13,036 nt of DNA, taken from contig JAUSPJ010000025.1 of the NCBI GenBank assembly GCA_030655795.1, positions 1 through 13,036 of the forward strand. Reading direction: 5' to 3'. The stretch is from Fidelibacterota bacterium. GTDB lineage: Bacteria > Fidelibacterota > UBA2242. Under the pieces are notes generated by a model that made no database searches, had not been told where the DNA came from, and worked only from the letters and a program-made list of their open reading frames with translations. Numbering within the stretch: the stretch's first letter is position 1; every line of letters starts with the position of its first letter. The position numbers and the translations under genes are program-made. Positions 6,248 through 13,036 of this stretch are shown one piece after another.

Positions 6248-7063
6248 ATGTGGGTAGTGGTTCGCGGGAAAAAGGAAATAATTCTGTTTCTGTTAATCTT
6301 TCTAAGCCTGTTTTTTTTCATTTTTCTGATGTGCAACCGGCATACCGAAAAGCATTATACCGTCCTTCGGGATGCGATCATTCGAGGGGACTCGATGCGG
6401 AAAGAAATTGCGCTGGTGTTTACCGGTGGTGATTTCAGTGATGGCGGCCGGCACATTCAATGTGTATTGGATCAGGAGCGTGTATCCGCCGGGTTTTTCT
6501 TTACCGGAGATTTCTATCGGAATGAAGCAAATCAGGCATTAATTGAACAGTTGGTCCGGGACGGTCATTACCTGGGGCCGCACTCCGACCGGCATTTGCT
6601 CTATTGCAGCTGGGAAAATCGAGACTCTCTGCTGGTGACGAAAGACGAGTTTAGGCAGGATATGCTGGCGAATTATGCTGAGATGGAACGGTTTGGAATT
6701 ACGAAGAATAACACACCATTTTTCATCCCGCCTTATGAATGGCACAATGAAACAATTGTTCAGTGGGCGGAAGAGCTGAACCTGGTTTTGTTCAATATGA
6801 GTCCCGGCACACTATCTCATGCCGATTACACAACACCGGATATGCCAAATTATCGCGATTCCAAAAGGATTTATTGGAGCATTCTTGATTATGAAAAAGA
6901 ACATAAAAACGGACTGAACGGCTTTATCCTGCTGATCCATATTGGTAGTCATCCGGATCGAACCGATAAATTTTACAAATTACTAGCACCTTTGATTGGT
7001 GAATTGAAAACCAGAGACTATCAGTTCAAACGAATTGACCGGTTAATTGGGAAACGGAAGTAA
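6248..7063 (+). CDS. membrane-anchored polysaccharide deacetylase (NodB/CE4-like)
   Basis: This 271-residue protein has an N-terminal anchor: RGKK, then about 18 hydrophobic residues (11-28), which places the catalytic domain in the periplasm. The domain begins at KEIALVFTGGDFSDGG (52-67), the place of motif 1, but the usual TFDDG is replaced. Asp62 and Asp65 are candidates for the base and metal ligand. HSDRH (112-116) gives the two metal-binding histidines of motif 2. FIPPYEW (159-165) corresponds to motif 3, and LLIHIG (228-233) to the LxxH motif. The expected reaction is removal of N- or O-acetyl groups from a polysaccharide. The start is uncertain: GGGG is too close to ATG 6248, so the GTG at 6257 is a good alternative. 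nagA begins 2 bases after the stop, so the two are co-transcribed. From memory, similar domains occur next to or fused with GH9 enzymes in Bacteroidota, and a GH9 gene lies nearby here. Confidence 0.8.
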   Translation: MWVVVRGKKEIILFLLIFLSLFFFIFLMCNRHTEKHYTVLRDAIIRGDSMRKEIALVFTGGDFSDGGRHIQCVLDQERVSAGFFFTGDFYRNEANQALIEQLVRDGHYLGPHSDRHLLYCSWENRDSLLVTKDEFRQDMLANYAEMERFGITKNNTPFFIPPYEWHNETIVQWAEELNLVLFNMSPGTLSHADYTTPDMPNYRDSKRIYWSILDYEKEHKNGLNGFILLIHIGSHPDRTDKFYKLLAPLIGELKTRDYQFKRIDRLIGKRK

Positions 7064-7065
7064 GT

Positions 7066-8256
7066 ATGCCGAAATCAAACAGACTTATTTTAAAAGATTG
7101 TCAATTATATAATCAGCGATCCGGTCCACTTACCGATATCCTTATTGAAAACGGCCACATTATATCTATTGGAACATTTACTGCGGAGACTTCTGCGGAA
7201 GTTATTGATGCCAATGGGAAAATCGTGGCACCGGGTTTTATTGATGTGCATATCCAGGGCGCCGGCGGCTGTGATGTTCTCGATGCATCGGTGGATTCGC
7301 TGAAAACAATGTCGCAAACCTTGGCGCGGTTTGGAGTAACCGATTTTCTGGCGACGACTGTCATGAATCCGGATCAGGATAACGGGCATCTTAAAAGTCT
7401 GGCAAAGCACTGGAAGGACGATTTGGGAGGCGCCCGGATTCTGGGATTGCATCTGGAAGGACCGTTTATTAATCCTGAAAAAAGGGGCGGTATTACCCGA
7501 TCGGCAATTTACCCGGCATCCGATGACCGGTTGGAGGAGATTTTTGATATTACCGGTGATAGTTTGAAAATGATGACCATTGCTCCGGAACTGGAAGGTA
7601 ATCAAATTGTCATTGATCAACTAATTCAGCGCGGAGGCATCCCATCCTTTGGACATTCCAGGGCAAACTATCAGCAGACAAAAGAGGCCTTTGCCAATGG
7701 AATCGGACACGTGACTCATATATTCAATGCCATGCTGCCGCTGCATCACCGGGAACCGGGACCGCTGCTCGCGATTCTGGAATCAGAAACGGTTTCGGTT
7801 CAGATAATCAGCGACGGCGTTCATCTTCACCCGGGAATTGTTCGTTATTTGTATAATTCAATCTGCATTGACCGCTGTGTTTGCATCACCGATGGCATTC
7901 AGGCAATTGGATTACCGGAAGGAAAATATGTGTATAATGGCCGTGATTATTTTTCAAAGGATGGGGCCGCCCGGTATGAAGATGGTACACTGATCGGTAC
8001 GGCTCTGGCGGTAAATGAAATCGGCGCCCGCTTTCAGAAATTTACATCCTGCAACTTGGAAGATGCCGTTAACAGTATCAGTCTTAATCCGGCCCGGCTC
8101 TTAGGATTAGATGACCGCAAAGGCAGCATTGAAGCCGGAAAAGATGCCGATCTGGTGGTGATGACCCCGGATTTCAAGGTTGAGTTGACATTGGTCGGCG
8201 GAAGTGTTGTCTATAAAACGAAGAGGCCGGATTGTAGAATCCGGCCCCCTTCTTAA
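7066..8256 (+). CDS. nagA: N-acetylglucosamine-6-phosphate deacetylase
   Basis: This cytoplasmic amidohydrolase converts GlcNAc-6-phosphate to glucosamine-6-phosphate and acetate. Its 396 residues are close to the usual 380-400. Visible motifs are PGFIDVHIQGAGG (56-68), HLEGPFINPEKRGG with the metal ligand Glu131, His197 in FGHS, His218 in VTHIFNAM, and the catalytic Asp276 in CITDGIQAIG. The C-terminal composite-domain strand is DADLVVMTPDF. The first metal motif is H-I-Q (62-64), between the HxH of the B. subtilis enzyme and the QxN of E. coli, so a single-metal site is likely. It is coupled to the deacetylase by a 2-base gap. The last ten or so residues, rich in Arg and Pro, are encoded by a terminator-like hairpin and look like an extension beyond the family's usual end. 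Confidence 0.93.
   Translation: MPKSNRLILKDCQLYNQRSGPLTDILIENGHIISIGTFTAETSAEVIDANGKIVAPGFIDVHIQGAGGCDVLDASVDSLKTMSQTLARFGVTDFLATTVMNPDQDNGHLKSLAKHWKDDLGGARILGLHLEGPFINPEKRGGITRSAIYPASDDRLEEIFDITGDSLKMMTIAPELEGNQIVIDQLIQRGGIPSFGHSRANYQQTKEAFANGIGHVTHIFNAMLPLHHREPGPLLAILESETVSVQIISDGVHLHPGIVRYLYNSICIDRCVCITDGIQAIGLPEGKYVYNGRDYFSKDGAARYEDGTLIGTALAVNEIGARFQKFTSCNLEDAVNSISLNPARLLGLDDRKGSIEAGKDADLVVMTPDFKVELTLVGGSVVYKTKRPDCRIRPPS
8225..8246. terminator. probable terminator hairpin inside the 3' end of nagA, between convergent genes
   Basis: GGCCGGATT and AATCCGGCC form a perfect 9-bp stem around GTAG, followed on the + strand by CCCCCTTCTTAAATTTT. A second, A/T-only dyad, TTAAATTTT-GAA-AAAATTTAA, follows at 8253-8273 and spans the stops of both nagA and the SIS gene. 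Only 13 bases separate the two convergent coding regions, so one element probably serves both directions. The tail lacks a pure T-run. Confidence 0.6.
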
Positions 8257-8269
8257 ATTTTGAAAAAAT

Positions 8270-9034
8270 TTAAACGCCTGCGATTCGTTTCTTATACATA
8301 TCCAGCGCTTCGGTCAACCGTTCACGGGCGGTCGTGTCACCGGGCACATTGTGAGACGGATGAATATAGAGTTTCTCGCCGCGTTCGACCAGAATTTCAG
8401 CAACTGTGGTAATTGTCATCCAGACCGTGGTAATAAGGGCCATTGTGGAAACGGGGCCGATTTTATCGCGGTGATTTTTCAGATCCACCGATGCGTCCTG
8501 CAGGGGAGCGCAGCTGTCCACAACCAGGTCGGCAATATCGAAGATAGTTTTGCCGCAGGAATGCCGGGTTTTCTTACCATCGGCGGCGGCCGCAGAACCG
8601 TAGGCAATCACTTTCATGCCCCGCTTCTTGGATTCCAGGGCGACATCGATGTTGACATTATTGATACCGGAATGGGAAAAGATCCACATCGTATCCCGGG
8701 GATCAAAAGTATAGCCTTTCATAATTTCCTGACCGTAGCCCTCTACCCGTTCCAGAAATACAAATTCATGCACATTCATGCCGCCGACAATATTGGTAAA
8801 AAAAGTCAGTGGCAGTTCTATCATGGGGTGAAAACCGACGAATCCGCCAATCCGCGGATACATTTCTTCAATGGGTATGGTTGCATGTCCACATCCAAAG
8901 GTATGGACCCACCGGCCGGCGGCGATTGAATCAGCCATGACTTCGGCAGCTTTACGGATATTTTCCATTTGACTAGCTTCGATCGTATTCATTACTTTTC
9001 GGGTGTTGTTTAACCATTCTTTTGCCAGTGACAT
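8270..9034 (-). CDS. SIS-domain sugar-phosphate-binding protein (UPF0309-like)
   Basis: This 254-residue protein holds one sugar isomerase (SIS) domain. VHTFGCGHA (43-51) and WIFSHSGINNVNIDVALESKKRGMKVIAY, starting near residue 117, form the phosphosugar-binding loops. The stretch DLVVDSCAPLQDASVD fits the UPF0309/SIS_2 group; the assignment is from memory. The exact reaction is unknown for this group. SIS domains isomerise, deaminate or bind phosphosugars. Since the window has nagA but no nagB, a role on glucosamine-6-phosphate or a related phosphosugar is an attractive inference. The ATG has GGAG 7 bases upstream. It is the last gene of the ROK-MFS-SIS operon, 13 bases after the transporter stop, and converges on nagA. 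Confidence 0.8.
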   Translation of the reverse strand: MSLAKEWLNNTRKVMNTIEASQMENIRKAAEVMADSIAAGRWVHTFGCGHATIPIEEMYPRIGGFVGFHPMIELPLTFFTNIVGGMNVHEFVFLERVEGYGQEIMKGYTFDPRDTMWIFSHSGINNVNIDVALESKKRGMKVIAYGSAAAADGKKTRHSCGKTIFDIADLVVDSCAPLQDASVDLKNHRDKIGPVSTMALITTVWMTITTVAEILVERGEKLYIHPSHNVPGDTTARERLTEALDMYKKRIAGV

Positions 9035-9047
9035 TGTAACTCCTAAG

Positions 9048-10208
9048 TTAAATTTTTACGGTTTCTTTAATTTGTCTGAGAACAATAGCTAAAAGGACAA
9101 ACATTGCCATTACACTGATTAATATAACCGTCAGGTAATGGTGTATTCCAAAATTATGGGCAATAATCCCTACCAGATAATTAATTAACGTATTACCCAG
9201 CAGGGCAATTACAAAAACAATGCTGAACGCCGTTCCGGAAAAATCGGGATAAAGATCGCTGACATATCCCAACATAACCGGGAATCCTGCGGCAAATCCG
9301 ATGCCCATGAAAATCAGGCCAATAACGCTTGGAATATAGGTGGAACTGAGCATCATCAGAACCGATCCTGTCGCGATGAAGCACAGGCATCCGAGCAGAA
9401 CGAGATAAGGGCGAATTCGTTTGAGTAGATCACCCAGAACTAAGCGGGTTAATGACAGAGCGATTACCAGGCTGGAAAGTGCAAAGAGCGCGTTTTTTGG
9501 ATCGGCATGAATACTTTTTTGCAGATATGTTGTCGTCCAATTATTGACAATGCCTTCAATTCCGCTTTCAAAGAAGAGTACAAAACCAATCAGTATCAGT
9601 GTTTTTTCTTTCAGCAGGCCGATACTTTCTTTAAGAGGGAAACCCTGTTTGTGTTTTGGCTCGGGGAATTTGATCGCGGTGAAGTAAATCGCCGGCAACA
9701 GAACAAGCCCGCCGATGACCTTGACCACACTGGTGTAACTGAAATATTTGGACATGAGTCCTAAAATCATCGGCATGCCGAGTGCACCAATACCGTAGAA
9801 AACACCCAGCAGACTTAGCCGGGCGCCCTTATTTTCGGCGCTGATATCCGCCACCAGGGCGTTGGTACTGCCGTTGATGGCGCCACCACCGAAACCGATC
9901 AGAAAAAAAGACATTTGGATAAAAAAGAAATTTGAAGCGAACGCGATTCCTTCAATTGCGATCAGGATTAATAGTGCACAGCTGATCAAAACAATCTTAT
10001 ATCCGTAGCGATCGACAATCGGTCCAAAAACCAATGAGCCGATCAGAATACTGAAGGGCAAGAGCGCTGCCAGGGATGCGATTGTAAGTTCATCCAGAGC
10101 GAGTTTGGCTGCCAGAAACGTGTTTATCGTCCCCAGTGAAATCATAACGATACCAAACAGCAGCATACCGATGCAGGCGGCCCAAAATACACGTTGTTTA
10201 TTGTACAT
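9048..10208 (-). CDS. MFS transporter, probable sugar importer
   Basis: This 12-helix major facilitator protein has 386 residues from the chosen start. The ATG at 10208 has GAGGAG 5 bases upstream; an in-frame GTG at 10214 would abut that sequence and is rejected. The first A-like loop is GPIVDRYGYKIVLI and the second-half equivalent is GDLLKRIRPYLVLL. SFFLIGFGGGAINGSTNALVAD in helices 4-5 resembles FucP/GlcP-like sugar carriers (FHS-type), a tentative match. Cytoplasmic and central loops are short. It starts 2 bases after the ROK kinase stop, so translation is probably coupled, and is followed by the SIS gene. The context points to uptake of a mono- or disaccharide, which the ROK protein could phosphorylate. 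Confidence 0.85.
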   Translation of the reverse strand: MYNKQRVFWAACIGMLLFGIVMISLGTINTFLAAKLALDELTIASLAALLPFSILIGSLVFGPIVDRYGYKIVLISCALLILIAIEGIAFASNFFFIQMSFFLIGFGGGAINGSTNALVADISAENKGARLSLLGVFYGIGALGMPMILGLMSKYFSYTSVVKVIGGLVLLPAIYFTAIKFPEPKHKQGFPLKESIGLLKEKTLILIGFVLFFESGIEGIVNNWTTTYLQKSIHADPKNALFALSSLVIALSLTRLVLGDLLKRIRPYLVLLGCLCFIATGSVLMMLSSTYIPSVIGLIFMGIGFAAGFPVMLGYVSDLYPDFSGTAFSIVFVIALLGNTLINYLVGIIAHNFGIHHYLTVILISVMAMFVLLAIVLRQIKETVKI

Positions 10209-10210
10209 AC

Positions 10211-11167
10211 TCACTCCTCTGATAACACAGATAGGGCAATTTTTGCAGCGCCGTAGAGCCCTGCTTCGCCACCGATTTTAGAACCTTCGATTCGAACCTG
10301 GTTAAAGGCGATTGGTTGTGCCCATCGCTGGGCTTCCTTTATAATCAAGGGGATAAACTGAATAGCCGGTCCGAATACTCCTCCCCCAAAAACAATGATT
10401 TCGGGATTAAACAGACTAATGAAATTTGCGGTAACCATTCCCCAGAATTTGATTGCCTGATTGATGACTTTCTGGGCTAATGCGTCACCTGCAGTAAAGG
10501 CTTCGAATACGTCATAGGACGAAATATGTTCCGGCAGGGGATTCCGTAAAAGACCATAATAATCCTGATCCTCATTGACCATATCCCGGGCTACTCGGGC
10601 CAATCCATCTCCGGACGCGTGATACTCAAAACAGCCAAAGCGAGTATATTCTGATCGAAACGTTGGCGTAAGCGACATCCAGCCGGTGGCGCCTGCAATA
10701 TCGCCATGGCCTCGCAGAATTTTTCCATCCACCATAATGCCCGCTCCAATTCCGGTGCCCACAGCGATAAAAATAGCGTTCCGACAGCCGCGGGCGGCAC
10801 CTAACCAAGTTTCTCCAAGGATATAAGCGGCGCGGTCACTGTCAATCTTTACCGGGATTTCCGGGATAGTGTTCTGTAATTCCTGTTGGAGCGGATAATC
10901 CTTCCATCCGGGGATATTCGGCGCCCAGACATGACCGGTTTGGGAGTAATAGATACCCGGCACCGAAACTCCGATAGCGGAGATAGAGAACGCTTTGGAT
11001 TTTGCGTATCTCAGCAAATTTTCCAATTGGTTAATTATCAGTTGACAAACCTCATTTCCGCCACAGCCGTCCATATGACCGGTCACCTGGTGAATGATGG
11101 TTCCCTTTTCACTGAATAATGCGGCGGCGGATTTTGTCCCGCCAAGATCGATACCAATGACTGTCAT
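10211..11167 (-). CDS. ROK-family sugar kinase-like protein with non-canonical sugar/zinc motifs
   Basis: This 318-residue ROK (repressor, ORF, kinase) protein has no N-terminal DNA-binding domain, so a kinase is more likely than a repressor. The start at 11167 has GGAGG 8 bases upstream; upstream in-frame starts lack family match. IGIDLGGTKSAAALF is the phosphate-1 motif. WAPNIPGWKDYPL and KIDSDRAAYILGE carry the catalytic Asp111. FIAVGTGIGAGIMVDGKI is the ATP-binding strand-turn, and IIVFGGGV is also present. Unusually, the ROK signature ExGH is replaced by AGATGW (158-163). The zinc-binding CxCGxxGCxE is reduced to GCFE with a single Cys179. It may bind a different sugar or lack zinc. It is first in the ROK-MFS-SIS operon and divergent from GH9. 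Confidence 0.85.
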   Translation of the reverse strand: MTVIGIDLGGTKSAAALFSEKGTIIHQVTGHMDGCGGNEVCQLIINQLENLLRYAKSKAFSISAIGVSVPGIYYSQTGHVWAPNIPGWKDYPLQQELQNTIPEIPVKIDSDRAAYILGETWLGAARGCRNAIFIAVGTGIGAGIMVDGKILRGHGDIAGATGWMSLTPTFRSEYTRFGCFEYHASGDGLARVARDMVNEDQDYYGLLRNPLPEHISSYDVFEAFTAGDALAQKVINQAIKFWGMVTANFISLFNPEIIVFGGGVFGPAIQFIPLIIKEAQRWAQPIAFNQVRIEGSKIGGEAGLYGAAKIALSVLSEE

Positions 11168-11272
11168 TAATAAACCCTCCGACCTGAATTGTAAAATAGT
11201 AAAACGAATTGTACTCTGCAAAAAATAGTAAGAATATCATTCGATTACAATAGTTATGATTCCTAACTGACG

Positions 11273-11330
11273 ACCAAAAAACGATTGGTTTCGAGCATGT
11301 AGATATTTAAATTGGTGGTCATAATAACCA
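11273..11330. promoter_or_regulatory. two short dyads in the ROK/GH9 divergent region, candidate operators
   Basis: ACCAA-AAAACGA-TTGGT (11273-11289) and TGGT-CATAATA-ACCA (11316-11330) both have 7-base spacers and the same half-site in opposite orientation. They lie in the 195-base gap between divergent genes, the expected place for a shared operator. The arms are short and A/T-rich, so chance is possible. No convincing -35/-10 pair was assigned in the gap. Confidence 0.3.
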
Positions 11331-11362
11331 AATCTATTGCTTAATAACATCATGAGGAACAA

Positions 11363-13036
11363 ATGAATTATCGAGGCGCTTACCGGTTTTATAAAGCATC
11401 TGCTTTATGCATTTTTATTGCCATGTTTTTAATGGTCAATGCTGTCGCCAAAGAGTCAGCCGTAATTCGGATTAATCAGATTGGCTATCTGCCTCAGGAA
11501 CCTAAAATTGCCGTGGTCTTATCAATGAAACAGTTAGAAGGTAAAACATTTGAATTAATCGAAGCTGAGTCAGGTGCTGTGGTTTTTTCTTCAGAATTTA
11601 AAACTACCGATGGTGAGTGGGGTGAATTCGATTATTGCTATCGTATCGATTTTTCCGAATTAGATAAGTCCGGCACATATCAGATAATAATTAAAAAACC
11701 CAAAACACTATCCCGGGAGTTTAAAATTTCCGATGATGTCTATAACGGATATGCGGAGAATATTCTTGAATATATCCGTCAACAACGCTGCGGGTATAAT
11801 CCGTTTACCGATGAAGTGTGTCATAAAAAAGACGGTCGGAGCATGTATGGACCCATGCCGGACAGCGCTTATATCGATGTGAGCGGCGGATGGCACGACG
11901 CCGGTGATCATCTGCGTTATATGCTGACATCGGGAAACACCATTTGCCGAATGTTGTTTGCTTTCCTGGAAAACAAAGCCATCTTTGTCGATAATTTTAA
12001 CGATCTTGGTCAACCCGGAGCCAATGGAATTGCCGATGTGCTGGATGAGATAAAATGGGGACTTGAATGGATGCTGAAAATGCATCCGGCGCCGGATCAG
12101 CTCTTTCATCAGGTGGCTGACGACCGGGATCATGTGGGCTTTAAACTGCCGCATCTGGATACCGCCGATTACGGTTGGGGGTCGGGCAGTTACCGGGTCG
12201 TCTATTATGCCAACGGAAAACCACAGGGGCTGTTTATGTACCAGAATACATCAACCGGAATTGCCAATCTTACAGGACGCTATGCGGCTGCGATGGCCAT
12301 GGCTTACCGCGTCTGGAAAGACGATCTGGGTGATGAAAATTTTGCCGACCGCTGCCTGAAAGCCGGGCAGGAAGTGTACGAAATGGGACTCAAGCAACCG
12401 GGCTGCCAGGAGGGAACTCCCTGCCGGTCACCCTATCGCTACTCTGAGAATACCTGGGCAGACGATATGGAATGGGGCGCCGCGGAACTGTATAAAGTGA
12501 CACGGAATTCGAAGTATCTGCAGGACGCCAAAGATTTTGCCAAATTGATTAATACCTCTTCCTGGATGGGCCGGGATACGGCCAGTCATTATGAATGCTA
12601 CCCTTTTATGAATATGGGACATTATGCGCTGTTTGAAGTAGCAGATAAAGCCTTTCAGGACACTTTAATCGGCTATTATAAAGCCCAGATTGAGGGGGTA
12701 AAAGTCAGGGCCGAGCAGAATCTGTTTAATATTGGTATTCACTTTATCTGGTGTTCCAATAATCTGGCCGCGGCCTTCGTGACCCAGTGCCTTCTATATG
12801 AGAAAATGACTGGTGACGTTCAGTACCGGGAATTGATGGCTGCGCATAGGGACTGGCTGCTGGGCTGCAATCCCTGGGGCGTCAGCCAGTTTGTTGGTAT
12901 TCCCGGGAATGGCGTTACGCCGCTGCATCCACATACGCCAATGATCCCGCATCTGAACCGTTTACCAATCGGTGGCCTGAATGACGGGCCGGTTTACGCC
13001 TCAATTTACAACAGCCTCAAAGGAATTCGACTTTAT
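11363..13036 (+). CDS. glycoside hydrolase family 9 with N-terminal Ig-like domain, secreted, 3' partial
   Basis: 558 codons are in the window and the frame is still open at the right edge. The ATG has GAGG 5 bases upstream. Residues 1-30 are a signal peptide (hydrophobic 13-27, possible cleavage after AVA). AVIRINQIGYLP begins the Ig-like CelD_N domain (about 33-122), which precedes the catalytic domain in many GH9 enzymes. The (alpha/alpha)6 barrel follows: DVSGGWHDAGDHLRY gives the nucleophile/base aspartates Asp179 and Asp182. LLGCNPWGVSQFVGIPG and PLHPHTP form the conserved C-terminal segment, then GGLNDGPVYASIYNSLKGI. The catalytic acid (Glu of the NE motif) should lie just beyond the window. 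GH9 enzymes are mostly endo-beta-1,4-glucanases, but some act on chitosan-type or short oligosaccharides; the neighbouring nagA and deacetylase make an amino-sugar substrate conceivable. Confidence 0.92.
   Translation, partial: MNYRGAYRFYKASALCIFIAMFLMVNAVAKESAVIRINQIGYLPQEPKIAVVLSMKQLEGKTFELIEAESGAVVFSSEFKTTDGEWGEFDYCYRIDFSELDKSGTYQIIIKKPKTLSREFKISDDVYNGYAENILEYIRQQRCGYNPFTDEVCHKKDGRSMYGPMPDSAYIDVSGGWHDAGDHLRYMLTSGNTICRMLFAFLENKAIFVDNFNDLGQPGANGIADVLDEIKWGLEWMLKMHPAPDQLFHQVADDRDHVGFKLPHLDTADYGWGSGSYRVVYYANGKPQGLFMYQNTSTGIANLTGRYAAAMAMAYRVWKDDLGDENFADRCLKAGQEVYEMGLKQPGCQEGTPCRSPYRYSENTWADDMEWGAAELYKVTRNSKYLQDAKDFAKLINTSSWMGRDTASHYECYPFMNMGHYALFEVADKAFQDTLIGYYKAQIEGVKVRAEQNLFNIGIHFIWCSNNLAAAFVTQCLLYEKMTGDVQYRELMAAHRDWLLGCNPWGVSQFVGIPGNGVTPLHPHTPMIPHLNRLPIGGLNDGPVYASIYNSLKGIRLY

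Noticed and set aside
7105..7620. 171-codon open frame on the - strand opposite nagA
   Set aside because: It lies wholly inside a well-supported nagA with conserved catalytic motifs; no ribosome-binding site or domain was seen.
8351..8929. 192-codon open frame on the + strand opposite the SIS-domain gene
   Set aside because: It is antisense to a clear SIS protein with a good ribosome-binding site; the translation has no recognisable domain and is His/Asn-rich, as expected of a shadow frame.
10208..10214. ATGA-type overlap of the ROK and MFS genes using the GTG start
   Set aside because: The GTG abuts the GAGGAG ribosome-binding site; the ATG two codons downstream has correct spacing, so the genes are separated by 2 bases.

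Overview
The window suggests a Gram-negative, menaquinone-using bacterium that degrades polysaccharides. It has an outer-membrane beta-barrel ending in Phe, a menaquinone methyltransferase, a secreted GH9 enzyme, and an N-terminally anchored deacetylase facing the periplasm. Gene content and moderate GC fit the wider FCB group (Bacteroidota, Calditrichota or related candidate phyla). That placement is inference, because no rRNA or marker gene is present.

Left part, about 1-3700, + strand. The window opens inside an OFA-like MFS transporter whose start lies off the left edge, followed by a porin-like outer-membrane protein. Next comes a roughly 460-base stretch without an intact gene. It holds several dyad repeats and a stranded fragment that I recognise as the C-terminal TRAM domain of the ribosomal-protein methylthiotransferase RimO. 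A flavodoxin-like (HemG-type) protein follows, then a small FMN-binding-domain protein broken by a frameshift. The transporter also shows signs of a compensated frameshift, so this part is either decaying or carries sequence errors.

Middle, about 3835-5964, - strand: a demethylmenaquinone methyltransferase (menG/ubiE) lies downstream of a class I mannose-6-phosphate isomerase (manA). The divergent gap between manA and the next + strand gene (5965-6247) is structurally rich. It holds a perfect 10-bp hairpin, a Shine-Dalgarno sequence with a 9-codon micro-ORF, and a second nested dyad.

Right part, about 6248-13036: an amino-sugar and polysaccharide locus. On the + strand, a membrane-anchored polysaccharide deacetylase is followed 2 bases later by nagA, whose end lies inside a terminator-like hairpin. 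On the - strand, an apparent operon runs ROK kinase, then MFS sugar transporter, then UPF0309-like SIS-domain protein. Divergent from the ROK gene is a GH9 glycoside hydrolase that runs off the right edge. A reasonable inference is that oligosaccharides made outside the cytoplasm by GH9 and the deacetylase are imported by the MFS protein and phosphorylated by the ROK protein. NagA, the SIS protein and ManA would then channel the sugar phosphates to fructose-6-phosphate. No nagB is present, and the ROK protein lacks the usual ExGH and zinc-cysteine motifs. The substrate (chitin-like, chitosan-like or beta-glucan) therefore remains open.

No tRNA, rRNA, CRISPR array, transposase or integrase was recognised.
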